Numbered from the stretch's first letter, positions 25,191 through 34,557 are shown. The stretch: DNA of 64,000 nucleotides from Cybelea sp963824595 (GCA_963824595.1 CAWGPY010000002.1:310001-374000); one strand, 5' to 3'. Program-made: numbers and translations. The notes: generated by a model from the letters alone, not told the origin.

Positions 25191-26831
25191 ATGAAGACAA
25201 GAATTCTGTGTTCGGTCGCCGCGATCGCGGCCGCGGCCCTGTGCGCGTGCACGAAGACGACGGTGTCGAGCGGCGAGGGCGGCCGCGGCAACTCGTGGAC
25301 GCACCCGCACGTGCTGACGTTCTCGGACGCCTCCGACATCAACACGCTCAATCCGTTCTTCGGGCAGATCGTCGACGTCGGCTACCTCTCGTCAATGACG
25401 ATGGCGTGGCTCATCAAGTGGGACGAGCACAACCAGCCCTATCCGGAGCTCGCGACACGGGTGCCCACTCAGGATAACGGCGGCGTCAGCAAAGACGGAC
25501 TGACCATCACGTACCACCTGCGCAAGGGCGTGCGCTGGTCCGACGGCGCGCCGTTCGACGCCGACGACGTGGTGTTCTCGACCAACACCGTGCTGAACCC
25601 GGCCACGAACGTCGTCTCGCGTCAGGGTTGGGACCAGATTTCGAAGATCGACGAGCCCGACAAGTACACGGTGATCTTTCATCTCAAGAAGCCGTACTCG
25701 CCGTTCGTCGAGACGTTCTTCTCGTCGGCCGGCGCGAACCCGTGCGTCATTCCGAAGCACCTGCTGGCAAAGTATCCCAACATCAACAACGCGCCCTACA
25801 ACTCGCTGCCGATCGGCATCGGCCCGTTCAAATACCTGCGGTGGGACCGCGCGCAGGACGTCGTCTTGGTGCCCAATCCGCTGTATTGGCGCGGCAAGCC
25901 CAAGCTGCAGAAGGTGATCTATAAGATCATTCCCGACCGCAACACGCTGCTCTCGCAGCTGCAGTCGCACGAGCTGGACATGTGGAACCTCGTCTCGGGG
26001 GCCTACCTCGCTCGCTCCCAGGCGCTGCCGGGAATCACCGTGCATCGCCAGCCGGGCTACTCGTACGGACACCTCGACTTCAACACCCAGCAGCCGGCGG
26101 TTCGCGACCCGGCCGTCCGCGAGGCGCTGCGCCTCGCGCTCGATCGCCGCACGCTGCGCGACAAAATCGGTCACGGCGTCGGCATCCTGCAAGAAGTCGC
26201 GACGCCGCCGACGTCGCCATTTTACGTGTCGTCCGTTCCGATGGCGCCCTTCGATATCGCGCGCGCGAACGAGTTGCTCGACAAGAACGGGTGGGCTCGT
26301 GGGCCGGACGGCATCCGGCAGAAGAACGGGACGAAACTGGCGCTGACGTTCGCGACGAACACCGGCTCGCCCGATACCGACGAGCGCATCGAGCTCATCC
26401 GGGCGTGGTGGAAGCAGATCGGCGTGGACATCACGGTGCGGCACTATCCCCCGGCGCTCATGTTCGCGCCGCTCAATCAGGGCGGCATCGTCTACTCCAA
26501 CAAGTGGGACGTCATCATCTTCGCGTGGTTCAACGACGCGATCGGCGACTACTCGCCGATTTACGACTGCAAGGCGTTCCCGCCGAACGGGCAAAACGAC
26601 ATCCGCTGGTGCAATCCGCGCGCGCAAGCGGCGATGACGGCGCTCTACGGACACTACCAGCAGCCGCAGCGAAACGCCGACGTCGTGACCGTGCAGACCG
26701 AGCTGGTGCACGACGTTCCGACCATCGTCACCGCCATCGCCGAGGACATCTACGCCTATAACTCGGATCTCAAAAACTTCCACCCCAACGCGCTCACGCC
26801 GTTCGACAATATGATGGATGTCGATATATAG
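25191..26831 (+). CDS. Peptide/solute-binding lipoprotein of ABC type (SBP family 5), copy 2
   Basis: 546 residues. Lipoprotein signal AAIAAAALCACTK, then the same SBP_bac_5 blocks as the upstream gene: GGVSKDGLTITYHLRKGVRWSDGAPF, LPIGIGPFKYLRWDRAQDV and a matching C-terminal NGQNDIRWCNPRAQAAM. Clearly an old tandem duplication, now well diverged. ATG with GGAG close upstream. Its last 38 bases overlap the convergent membrane-protein gene. Transporter partners must be encoded elsewhere. Confidence 0.9.
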   Translation: MKTRILCSVAAIAAAALCACTKTTVSSGEGGRGNSWTHPHVLTFSDASDINTLNPFFGQIVDVGYLSSMTMAWLIKWDEHNQPYPELATRVPTQDNGGVSKDGLTITYHLRKGVRWSDGAPFDADDVVFSTNTVLNPATNVVSRQGWDQISKIDEPDKYTVIFHLKKPYSPFVETFFSSAGANPCVIPKHLLAKYPNINNAPYNSLPIGIGPFKYLRWDRAQDVVLVPNPLYWRGKPKLQKVIYKIIPDRNTLLSQLQSHELDMWNLVSGAYLARSQALPGITVHRQPGYSYGHLDFNTQQPAVRDPAVREALRLALDRRTLRDKIGHGVGILQEVATPPTSPFYVSSVPMAPFDIARANELLDKNGWARGPDGIRQKNGTKLALTFATNTGSPDTDERIELIRAWWKQIGVDITVRHYPPALMFAPLNQGGIVYSNKWDVIIFAWFNDAIGDYSPIYDCKAFPPNGQNDIRWCNPRAQAAMTALYGHYQQPQRNADVVTVQTELVHDVPTIVTAIAEDIYAYNSDLKNFHPNALTPFDNMMDVDI

Positions 26832-28194
26832 CGCAGGCGAGCAAGCCGCACCCTAGCAGCGACAGCGACCGAAGCAGCGCCCAGGCGGGCACCTGCGCGA
26901 ACAGGCCGGTCGCGCGCTGCTCGGCGCCCCACACCGCCGCAACCGGCAGCGCGGCCGGCGCGCCGAACGATCCGAGCGCATCGGGCCACACCGGCGCGGG
27001 CGCATGGGCCGCCACCACCGCGGCGATGGCGAAGAGCGCGCCGGCGCACGCCGCGACCGCCGCCGCGCCGCGCAGTTCCGCGGCGTCGCCGAACGCCGCG
27101 AACGCGGCCGCGACGGCAAGGGCGAGCAGCGCGCTCTGCGCGATGCCGGTGGGACGTTGCGCGAGCCCGAGCCAATCCACCGCGACGAGCAGCGTCCCGG
27201 TCAACGCGACCGTACGCACGGCCCCGCGCGCACGCAGCGCGCACCACACCGCCGCGGCGTAGGCGACCACCAGGTCGTGCTCGTGAACGAATCCCGCCGC
27301 GAACGGCGCGAGCGCCGAGAACGCGGCGAAGCGCGCGAACGCGCCGCGTACCCGGAGGGCGAGCGCGACGGCCGCGGCGATCGCCGCCACCGCGGCCGCC
27401 GCTCCCGCGACCGTCGCCCATACCGGAGTCGCGCCAAAGCCGTAGGCGATTGCGGCCGGCGCGAGCTGAATCGCGTTCCACCGCTCCGCGGCGGCGTGCG
27501 CTGCGAGCGCTTCGGCGTACGCCGACGGCCACGCCGGGCCCGCGGCGAGCGCGCCGAGCGCGTAGGTGACGGCCGCGCCCGCGACGAGCGCCAACGTGGC
27601 GCGGTTGCGGCCGAGCTGCGAGATCAGCCCGAGCGCCGCGTTCGGTTGCGCGAATGCGACGCACGCCGCGGCGATCGCCGCGGGCATCGAACGCGCCGCA
27701 GCGAGCACGGCGACGGCGGCTCCGGCGAACGCGGGCAGCGCGAGCTGCCCGAGCGCGAGGTCGCTCGTCGCGGGACCGAACCCGGCAGCGAGCGCCAGCG
27801 CGGCGACGAACGAGAAGAGCGTGAGCGGCGCGTCCGCGCCGAGGATCGCCGCCGCCGCGAGCGCGAGCAGCGCGACCGCGAGCAGCGCGGTCCAAACCGC
27901 CGCGGCCTCGGCATACGGCAAGCGCGCGAAAGCGCTCCACACGAGCAGCGTCGGCGGCGGGCCGACGAACGGCAACGCCTCTTCGTGCCCGGCGTTCACG
28001 CCGGGCACGGTGCGTTCGGCGGTCCAAATCGCGCGGCCGTAGGGATCCTGCCCGGAGTTCCACGTCGCACCGGCCGACCAGTACGCCTCGAAGTCGCGCA
28101 GGTACGGGCCGGGCGTCGCCCGCGGCCGCGCCGCGACGATCGCGACGAGGACGGCCGCGCATGCGACCGCGAGCAGCAGCCGGCGGTGCGTCAC
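26794..28194 (-). CDS. GT87-like polytopic membrane protein (DUF2029)
   Basis: 466 residues, roughly ten hydrophobic helices with Ala-rich composition. The N-terminal periplasmic loop RDFEAYWSAGATWNSGQDPYG is the hallmark of DUF2029/GT87 polyprenol-phosphate-mannose-dependent mannosyltransferases (D-F-x-x-Y-x-x-A...G-x-D-P-Y). Would transfer sugar from a lipid carrier outside the membrane. GTG start overlaps the protease stop (GTGA). The high Ala content makes finer assignment unreliable. Confidence 0.7.
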   Translation of the reverse strand: MTHRRLLLAVACAAVLVAIVAARPRATPGPYLRDFEAYWSAGATWNSGQDPYGRAIWTAERTVPGVNAGHEEALPFVGPPPTLLVWSAFARLPYAEAAAVWTALLAVALLALAAAAILGADAPLTLFSFVAALALAAGFGPATSDLALGQLALPAFAGAAVAVLAAARSMPAAIAAACVAFAQPNAALGLISQLGRNRATLALVAGAAVTYALGALAAGPAWPSAYAEALAAHAAAERWNAIQLAPAAIAYGFGATPVWATVAGAAAAVAAIAAAVALALRVRGAFARFAAFSALAPFAAGFVHEHDLVVAYAAAVWCALRARGAVRTVALTGTLLVAVDWLGLAQRPTGIAQSALLALAVAAAFAAFGDAAELRGAAAVAACAGALFAIAAVVAAHAPAPVWPDALGSFGAPAALPVAAVWGAEQRATGLFAQVPAWALLRSLSLLGCGLLACAIYRHPSYCRTA

Positions 28195-29009
28195 AACGGC
28201 GCGTTCGTCCCGGCCGCGGCGCCGAGATGCGACTGCGACATCACGAAGAAGAGCCCGAGCAGCGTCGCGAGATACCAAACGCTGACTCGAATCCGAGCAG
28301 CCAACGTCATATTCAGCGCGCGCGGATCCACGTGACCCTTCCACGCCGCGAGCATCGCCGGCAGGCCGAGCAGCCCGATGATGACCACGAACAGGATCGG
28401 GACGTGCATGAGGACCGCGAACGCGACGAAGACCGCAAAGCCGATGATCCACAGCGGCGGCCAGAGCGCGCCGATGATGCGGCCGCCGTCGAACGGCGGC
28501 ATCGGAATCATGTTGAACAGGTTGAGGAACGCGGAGAGATCCGCGCACGCGTACCAGAAGCGGTCGTGCGTCGTCTCGCCGACGGCGTAGCAGATCGCCG
28601 CCAGGCCGAGCCCGACCAGCGGACCGGCCAGCGCGATGTAGGCGTCCTGCTCCAGATCCTCGGGCGGGGTGCCCGCGGTGAACGCGCCCAGCAGCGGCAC
28701 GAACTGCGGCAGTCGCGCCGGCAGTCCGTAGGCCCGGAACGCGAAGTAGTGGCCGAGCTCGTGTGCGAGCAGCACCAGCATCACCACGACGGCGAGCCGC
28801 CAGCCGAAGATCACCACGTAGATCCACAGCGAGAGCACGAACGTCCAGCTGACGCCGAAGAGCTTGGCACCGATCAGCAGCAAGAACTTGAACTTCAGCA
28901 AGAACGCGAGGGCCGCGGCGAGGATCGCCCCGATCCCGCCGGCGCGGCGCTTCGCCGGCTTCGCGTGCTCGAGCTCGGGGCCGGACGAGTCCGGCGGAAG
29001 GTAAGTCAC
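28191..29009 (-). CDS. Site-2 protease family intramembrane metalloprotease
   Basis: 272 residues, about six membrane helices. Zn-binding HELGH in helix VLLAHELGHYFAF (His83, Glu84, His87) and the second motif NLFNMIPMPPFDGG (Asp near residue 165), as in S2P/SpoIVFB-like proteases. There is no PDZ domain, so it belongs to the short cyanobacterial/archaeal-type group of unclear substrate. GTG start; diverges from the NDH-2 gene with only 23 bp between starts. Confidence 0.88.
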   Translation of the reverse strand: MTYLPPDSSGPELEHAKPAKRRAGGIGAILAAALAFLLKFKFLLLIGAKLFGVSWTFVLSLWIYVVIFGWRLAVVVMLVLLAHELGHYFAFRAYGLPARLPQFVPLLGAFTAGTPPEDLEQDAYIALAGPLVGLGLAAICYAVGETTHDRFWYACADLSAFLNLFNMIPMPPFDGGRIIGALWPPLWIIGFAVFVAFAVLMHVPILFVVIIGLLGLPAMLAAWKGHVDPRALNMTLAARIRVSVWYLATLLGLFFVMSQSHLGAAAGTNAPL

Positions 29010-29032
29010 GCCGGGTTCTTCAACCGCACGGC

Positions 29033-30319
29033 GTGCCGGTCATCGCGATCGTGGGCGGAGGTTTCGCGGGCATCGCGGTCGCCCGCCGGCTGGAGCGGCG
29101 GCTGCGCCCCGACGAAGCGGAGATCGTGCTCCTCAGCCGCGAGAACTACACGCTGTTCACGCCGATGCTGCCGGAGGTGACGTCGGGCGAGCTCGAGGTG
29201 CGTCACGTCGTGACGCCGATCCGCGCCCAGGTGCGTCGCAGCCAGTTCGTCCTGGCCGACGTGGACGAGGTCAACGTGCACGATCGCACGCTGCGCTACC
29301 ATCACGTGCTCACGGGCAAGAGCGTGGTGCTGGCATACGATCACGTCGTGCTGGCCGTGGGCTCGTCCACGTCGGATTTCGGCCTTCCCGGCGTGGCCGA
29401 GCACACGTGGGCCCTCAAGACGCTCGATCACGCCGACGCGCTGCGCAACCATCTGGTGTGGCTGCTCGAGCTGGCCGATACGATTGGCGACGACGAGCGG
29501 CGCAGGCGGTTGCTGACGATCGCCGTGGTCGGCGGCGGCTTCACCGGCGTCGAGACCGCGGGAGAGATCATGGAGCTCTTTCGCAGCGTGTTGCGCTTCT
29601 ATAAGCGCCTCGATCCCGCCGAGCTTCACGTCGTGCTCGTCGAAGCGGGGCCGGTGCTGCTCGCGGGACTGCCGGCCAAGATGGGCGAGTACTCGCGGCG
29701 CGTTCTGGCACGTCGCGGCGTGGAGGTGCTCACGGGCGACGGCGTCGCGTCGGCCGACGACCGCGGGTTGACGATGACGAGCGGGCGCCGCATCGCGAGC
29801 GAGACGATCATCTGGAGCGCGGGTGTGAAGCCGTCGGCGACCGTCGCGAAGATAGATCTTCGCAAGACGAGGCGCGGCGCGATCGAGACGCTGCCCGACA
29901 TGAGCGTCGCCGGCATGCCGGGCGTGTGGGCGCTCGGCGACTGCGCGTCGATTCCCAACGGCGAAGGCGGCGCTTATCCCATGACCGCGCAGCATGCCAT
30001 CCGCGAGGGCCCGCTGCTCGCCGACAACATCGTTGCCGTGCTGCGCGGCTCGCCGACGAAGCCGTTTCGGTATCGCGCCCTCGGCATGATGGCGGCGCTC
30101 GGCGGCCGCAAGGCCGTCGCGCAGCTGCCCGGCAATCGCGTGATCACCGGCTTCATCGCGTGGTTTTTCTGGCGCACGTACTACTTGCTGCGACTTCCCG
30201 GGCTCGACCGGAAGATGCGCGTGGCATTCGACTGGACGCTCGAACTGCTCTTTCCGCGCGACACGGCCGAGCTGCGGTTCGGCGAGCGGGAGGGCGACGA
30301 GCCGCACGAAGATATATAG
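29033..30319 (+). CDS. ndh: Type II NADH dehydrogenase (NDH-2)
   Basis: 428 residues. FAD-binding IAIVGGGFAGIAVARRL at the N-terminus, NADH-binding IAVVGGGFTGVETAGEI around 165, the second FAD contact GVWALGDCASIP and the conserved AQHAIREG. A C-terminal amphipathic/hydrophobic segment FIAWFFWRTYYLLRLPG anchors it to the membrane, as in NDH-2. Oxidises NADH and reduces quinone without proton pumping. GTG start at 29033. Confidence 0.9.
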   Translation: MPVIAIVGGGFAGIAVARRLERRLRPDEAEIVLLSRENYTLFTPMLPEVTSGELEVRHVVTPIRAQVRRSQFVLADVDEVNVHDRTLRYHHVLTGKSVVLAYDHVVLAVGSSTSDFGLPGVAEHTWALKTLDHADALRNHLVWLLELADTIGDDERRRRLLTIAVVGGGFTGVETAGEIMELFRSVLRFYKRLDPAELHVVLVEAGPVLLAGLPAKMGEYSRRVLARRGVEVLTGDGVASADDRGLTMTSGRRIASETIIWSAGVKPSATVAKIDLRKTRRGAIETLPDMSVAGMPGVWALGDCASIPNGEGGAYPMTAQHAIREGPLLADNIVAVLRGSPTKPFRYRALGMMAALGGRKAVAQLPGNRVITGFIAWFFWRTYYLLRLPGLDRKMRVAFDWTLELLFPRDTAELRFGEREGDEPHEDI

Positions 30320-30342
30320 ACGGCTCCGTAGAACGCCCACAC

Positions 30343-31734
30343 ATGCTCCGCGAACCGATCGAACGCCTCATCCGCGATCCCAAAGAGTTCACGCGCGGCG
30401 TCCACTTCCCCGATCCGGCCGAGATTCGAATCTACGACGAAACGCTGCGCGACGGCGAGCAGATGCCGGGCGTTTGTTACACGCCGGCGCAGAAGCTGGA
30501 GATCGCAAAAACGCTCGCCGACGTCGGCGTGCACGTCATGAGCGTCGGCTTCCCCGCGGCGTCCGAGGGCGACCGCCGCACGCTGCAGCTGGTGATGGAG
30601 GCGAAGCACCGCGGCGAGCTGGGCGAGGTCGAGATCGTGGTGATGTGCCGGAGCAACCGCAACGACATTGACGTCACCGTGAAGACGCTGCGCGACGTGG
30701 GCGTGGATCCGCGCGAGGTGACGTTCTTCATCTTTACGAGCGGCAGCGATCTGCATCTCAAATACAAGATCGGCAAGACGCTGCTGCGTTACGAGGGGCG
30801 CGACGAGAGCGAATGGCTCGACCTGCCGCTGTCGTTCTATCGCGAGGCGAACATCCGGCTGCAGCGCGACGCGATTCGGCACGCACGGTCGTGCGGCATC
30901 GAGCGCATCGAGTTCGGCGCCGAGGACGGCAGCCGCGGCGACGTGGATTACTTCATCGAATACTTCAAGGCGGGGCTGGAGGCGGGCGGCACGCGCCCGG
31001 CGTGGCCCGACACGGTCGGCACGCTGACGCCGGAGGCGACCCGCTGGTACTGCTCGCGGATCGTGGCAGGGCTGCCCGAAGGGCTGCCGATCGTCGCGCA
31101 CCTGCACAACGACTACGGCTTGGGCACGATCAACGCGCTCGTCGCGACGTCGTGCGGATTCAAGGTGATCTCGGTGACGGCGAACGGGTACGGCGAACGC
31201 GCCGGCAACGTGAAGCTGCACGAGTTCGTCGTGGCGCTGCGGGTGCTCTACGGCGTCGAGCTGCCGGGCTTCAAATACGCGAAGCTGCGCGAGCTCGCGC
31301 GGTTCATGGAGCGCATGAGCGGAATCCCGATGCAGCAGCACGAGCCCATCGTCGGCTCGAAGGTCTTCGCCCACGAGTCCGGCATCCACACGCAGGCCAT
31401 GCTGATCGACCGCCGCATGTACGAGGCCGTCCCCGCCGAGCTGGTGGGCGGCGGCACGAGCTGGGTCTTCGGCAAACACACCGGAGCCGCGCTGGTCGAA
31501 GACACGCTGCGCCGCGCGCACGACCGGTTGAAGCGCGCCGGCGTCGAGCCGACGTCGCAACTCGCCCATCGCGTGACCGACGAAGTCAAGCGCCTGCGCG
31601 AAGAGCGCGCGGCCTCGAGCAAGAGCGAAGAGACCATCGAGGCATACGAATCGGCGATGCGCCGCCTCTCGCTCAGCGAAGATGACGTGATCGAGATCGC
31701 GATCGCCTTGGGCACGCCGGCCAAAGCGTCGTAG
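30343..31734 (+). CDS. HMG-lyase-like aldol-type synthase (2-isopropylmalate/homocitrate synthase family)
   Basis: 463 residues. TIM barrel with YDETLRDGEQMPG, AHLHNDYGLGTINAL and the downstream helical domain containing VFAHESGIHTQAM and VFGKHTGAALVEDTL. Condenses acetyl-CoA with a 2-oxoacid. The C-terminus ends after the subdomain; the LeuA allosteric domain is absent, so it could be homocitrate synthase (NifV/AksA type), citramalate synthase-like or an unregulated IPMS. ATG at 30343 is chosen, since the frame upstream just shadows ndh. No leu or lys genes adjoin. Confidence 0.8.
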   Translation: MLREPIERLIRDPKEFTRGVHFPDPAEIRIYDETLRDGEQMPGVCYTPAQKLEIAKTLADVGVHVMSVGFPAASEGDRRTLQLVMEAKHRGELGEVEIVVMCRSNRNDIDVTVKTLRDVGVDPREVTFFIFTSGSDLHLKYKIGKTLLRYEGRDESEWLDLPLSFYREANIRLQRDAIRHARSCGIERIEFGAEDGSRGDVDYFIEYFKAGLEAGGTRPAWPDTVGTLTPEATRWYCSRIVAGLPEGLPIVAHLHNDYGLGTINALVATSCGFKVISVTANGYGERAGNVKLHEFVVALRVLYGVELPGFKYAKLRELARFMERMSGIPMQQHEPIVGSKVFAHESGIHTQAMLIDRRMYEAVPAELVGGGTSWVFGKHTGAALVEDTLRRAHDRLKRAGVEPTSQLAHRVTDEVKRLREERAASSKSEETIEAYESAMRRLSLSEDDVIEIAIALGTPAKAS

Positions 31735-31762
31735 GCGACGAGAGAGGTGAATCCCAGCTAAG

Positions 31763-32782
31763 ATGCATCCGGGCGTATTGAGGGCGTCGCACGTTGCACG
31801 GTGCGCGCTCGGCCCGTGCCTGACGATCGCGTTTCTAGCGGCCTGCGGCGGTGTGCCGGCCGCGCCCAACGGATTCGCCGCTGCCAGTGCCGGAGTTCGA
31901 GCGCCGCGGGCCGACCGCTTGAAATCGTGGATGGCCGCCGGTGCGAACACGAAAAAGCTGCTCTACGTCACGGAGCCGACGAACGGAAGCGTCGGCGTTT
32001 ACTCGTACCCGCAAGGCGATTTCGAAGGGCAGTTGACCGGATTCAACTATCCGTACGGCGACTGCACCGACAAGAAGGGCAACGTTTACATTACCGACTA
32101 CAACCGGAACGCCCTCGTCGAGTACGCGCACGGCGGCACGGAGCCGATCCGCACGTTATCGCTGCCGGGAACCGGCCCGTGGAGTTGCGCCGTCGATCCG
32201 GCCGGCGGGAACCTTGCCGTCACGAACGCAGGCAGCGTAAGCGGAGCCGGCGCCAACGTCGCGATCTACCGCAAAGCCAGGGGTGCGCCAAAGACGTATA
32301 CGGACCGCGCGATCCTCAGCTATGCATACTGCGCCTACGACGACGCCGGCGATCTGTATGTGGATGGAGTGCCCGCGAAAGGCTACGGCTACGACTTCGA
32401 ACTTGCCGAGCTCGCACGCGGAGCCAAGTCCCTGGAGGCCGTTAACCTCGAATATGGGACCAGCTGGATGGGTGCCCTGCAGTGGGACGGGAACTACCTC
32501 GCCGTCGGCCAGCCGGTCACCCCCCACATTCTGCGCTACACGATGAGCGCAGGATACGGAACGTACGTCGGTTCCACAACCCTTACCGGCGCCTACGAAG
32601 CGCGCCAGTTCATTATCGCCGGCAGCAAAGCCGTCGTGGTAAACCAATACTACGTCGATCGGTACATCGCGAGATGGGACGTGCTCATCTTCAATTATCC
32701 GGCGGGCGGGCCGGAGACCGAAGACTTCCTGGAACCTGATACGATCGTGGGGAGCGTGGCCCTCAGCCACCGCAAAAACTGA
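31763..32782 (+). CDS. Lipoprotein with beta-propeller (NHL/SMP-30-like), unknown function
   Basis: 339 residues. Signal peptide with lipobox LAAC. Repeats such as KKLLYVTEPTNGSVGVYSYP, DKKGNVYITDYNRNALVEYAHGG and PAGGNLAVTNAG look like propeller blades (x-G-N-x-Y-V-x-D). Similar in type to the gene at 37061. Such lipoprotein propellers tend to be lineage-specific families; no substrate can be inferred. ATG at 31763. Confidence 0.7.
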   Translation: MHPGVLRASHVARCALGPCLTIAFLAACGGVPAAPNGFAAASAGVRAPRADRLKSWMAAGANTKKLLYVTEPTNGSVGVYSYPQGDFEGQLTGFNYPYGDCTDKKGNVYITDYNRNALVEYAHGGTEPIRTLSLPGTGPWSCAVDPAGGNLAVTNAGSVSGAGANVAIYRKARGAPKTYTDRAILSYAYCAYDDAGDLYVDGVPAKGYGYDFELAELARGAKSLEAVNLEYGTSWMGALQWDGNYLAVGQPVTPHILRYTMSAGYGTYVGSTTLTGAYEARQFIIAGSKAVVVNQYYVDRYIARWDVLIFNYPAGGPETEDFLEPDTIVGSVALSHRKN

Positions 32783-32798
32783 GCATCTTTCCTAGCGG

Positions 32799-32840
32799 CC
32801 CTTCGACACGCGCGCCTGCGGCGCGCTGCTCAGGGTGACA
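32799..32840 (+). repeat. 42-bp palindromic dispersed repeat, copy A
   Basis: Begins CCCTTCGACACGC, has a GC-rich inverted core (GCGCGCC...GGCGCGC) and ends CTCAGGGTGACA. The same length, ends and inverted core occur at 42007-42048 inside miaB. Confidence 0.8.
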
Positions 32841-32886
32841 AGGCGCCTTCGCTCAGGGTGACAAGGCGCCTTCGCTCAGGGTGACA
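32841..32886 (+). repeat. Tandem 23-bp repeat, two exact units
   Basis: Two identical 23-bp units, each starting AGGCGCCTTCG and ending CTCAGGGTGACA, the same end as the adjoining 42-bp element. They lie in the gap between convergent genes, 4 bp from the 3' end of the downstream peptidase gene. Confidence 0.9.
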
Positions 32887-32890
32887 ACCT

Positions 32891-33715
32891 TCATGCCTGG
32901 CCGCCGAGGCGCCAGGTCGCGACGAACGCCTTGAACACCACCGGATACGAGTCGTGGGTGAAGCGCACGCTGCGCGAGCCGATACGTTCGAAGCCGGGAA
33001 TCGTCGCGACGAGGTGGGCTTGGGCGGCGGTAACGAGCGTCACGTCGAGCACGATGGGCGCCTCGAACCGAAACGGCTGCGCGGAAGCCGCGCCGCGGAT
33101 CGCCTCTTCGGCGCCGCTGCGGATCGCGCGGCAGGCCGCGTCGGGCGTCATCGAGTGCGCCGCGAAGTTGCCGATCGACTCTTTCACCACCACGCCGCGA
33201 ACCCACGGCATCTGCTCGCGCACGCCGTCCACCGTCGTGCGGTCGCCGGTCACCAGCAGCAGCGGCACGCCGTAGAATCCGAGTAACCCCGCATTCAGCG
33301 TCGCCTCGCTGCAGCGCACGCCGTTGACGCGGACGTCGTATACCACCGAGGGCGTGTAGGTGTGGCACAGCACCGCGTCCGCGTCGCCGGCGGCGCCGTG
33401 GTAGCCGACGAAGAACGCGCCGCCGAACCCGGCATCCGCGCCCTGGACCATCGAGAACGGCTTGCGATTGCCGAAGATCACGCGCACGTCGCTCGGCAGC
33501 TCGTCCAGCAGCAGGTTACGCATCGGGCCGTGCGAGTCGTTCACCAGCACGCCGGCCGCCCCGCCGGCGCGCGCGCCTTCGACGGAGCTGGTTACTTCCC
33601 GCGTGTAGAACCGGCGGAAGATCTCGAAGTCGCGGTGGGGCGTCCGCGCGTCCACCTGCTGCCACGAGCAGACGCCGGCCACGCCCTCCATGTCGCTCGA
33701 GATGTAGAGGTTCAC
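32891..33715 (-). CDS. M55 family D-aminopeptidase (DppA-like), copy 2
   Basis: 274 residues. M55 zinc-site pattern: YISSDMEGVAGVC, VNDSHGPMRNLLLDELP, GYHGAAG, a histidine in LCHTYTPSV, plus SEATLNAGLLGFYGVP. B. subtilis DppA is a decameric Zn D-aminopeptidase cleaving D-Ala dipeptides. GTG start overlaps the upstream paralogue's stop (GTGA). Probably works on D-amino-acid peptides from cell-wall turnover. No dpp transporter genes are adjacent, but two peptide-binding lipoproteins lie 6 kb away. Confidence 0.88.
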   Translation of the reverse strand: MNLYISSDMEGVAGVCSWQQVDARTPHRDFEIFRRFYTREVTSSVEGARAGGAAGVLVNDSHGPMRNLLLDELPSDVRVIFGNRKPFSMVQGADAGFGGAFFVGYHGAAGDADAVLCHTYTPSVVYDVRVNGVRCSEATLNAGLLGFYGVPLLLVTGDRTTVDGVREQMPWVRGVVVKESIGNFAAHSMTPDAACRAIRSGAEEAIRGAASAQPFRFEAPIVLDVTLVTAAQAHLVATIPGFERIGSRSVRFTHDSYPVVFKAFVATWRLGGQA

Positions 33716-34557
33716 GCGATCGCGTCGGCCGCCGCGGCGATGCGCGTGGCGGCGATGAACGCCTCCAGCAGCGGCACGTACTCGTTCGCCGTAAATCGCA
33801 CGGTGCGTCCGCCCGCGCGCGCGAACCCCGGCAGCAGCTCGATGAAGTCGGCGTGTTCCACCTTCGCGGTCTCGATCGTCAACTCGAACGGCGGATCGAA
33901 GACGAACGGCCGCGCCGTCGCGATGCGGCCCATCGCCTCGCGCGCGCCTGCGCGAATCGCATCGCACGCCGCCTCCGGCGTCAGCGAGTTGACGGCGGTG
34001 AACCCGATCGCGTCCTTGACCGCCACGCCCACCGCCCACGGCATCGCCCGCGCCGCTTCGGCGACGATGGTGCCGTCGCCCGCGATCAACACCACCGGCA
34101 CGCCGTAGCTCCCCGCCAGCGCCGCGTTGAGCAGCGCCTCGCTGCACGGCGTTCCGTTCACGGACACGGAGTAGACCGCGTCGGAGAACGTGTGGGCCAG
34201 CGTGGCGCAGTCACCCGCCTTCGCGTGGTAGCCGGTGAAGAACACCGCGTCGGCGTGCGGGCCGAAACCCTCCATCATGCTCCACGGCTTCGGCGCGCCC
34301 GAGATCACCCGCAGGTCGTCGTCGCCCGGCAGCTCGTCGAAGAGCAGGTTGCGCATGGACCAGTGCGAGTCGTTGACGGTCACGCGCCGCGCGCCCGCTT
34401 CGCGCGCCCCCTCGATCGCCGCGCGCACCTCGCGCGTCATGAAACGCCGGAAAACCGGATACTCGTGCTCGTCGCCCGGATCGCACTGCTTCCACGAGCA
34501 GACGCCGGCCGTTCCCTCCATGTCGGCGGAGACGTAGATCGCCGGGGCGCTACTCAC
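33712..34557 (-). CDS. M55 family D-aminopeptidase (DppA-like), copy 1
   Basis: 281 residues and the same layout as its downstream paralogue: IYVSADMEGTAGVC, VNDSHWSMRNLLFDELP, FTGYHAKAG, LAHTFSDAV, SEALLNAALAGSYGVP and a C-terminal FTANEYVPLLEAF. The zinc ligand positions are conserved, so both copies look active. GTG start overlaps the upstream TPR gene by 8 bp, giving a TPR-M55-M55 operon. The two copies have diverged substantially, suggesting different substrates or a heteromeric assembly. Confidence 0.88.
   Translation of the reverse strand: MSSAPAIYVSADMEGTAGVCSWKQCDPGDEHEYPVFRRFMTREVRAAIEGAREAGARRVTVNDSHWSMRNLLFDELPGDDDLRVISGAPKPWSMMEGFGPHADAVFFTGYHAKAGDCATLAHTFSDAVYSVSVNGTPCSEALLNAALAGSYGVPVVLIAGDGTIVAEAARAMPWAVGVAVKDAIGFTAVNSLTPEAACDAIRAGAREAMGRIATARPFVFDPPFELTIETAKVEHADFIELLPGFARAGGRTVRFTANEYVPLLEAFIAATRIAAAADAIA

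Noticed and set aside
28195..28827. N-terminal extension of the GT87-like frame
   Set aside because: It shadows the site-2 protease gene, whose HELGH and DGG motifs are intact; the GTGA start at 28194 gives a normal N-terminus.
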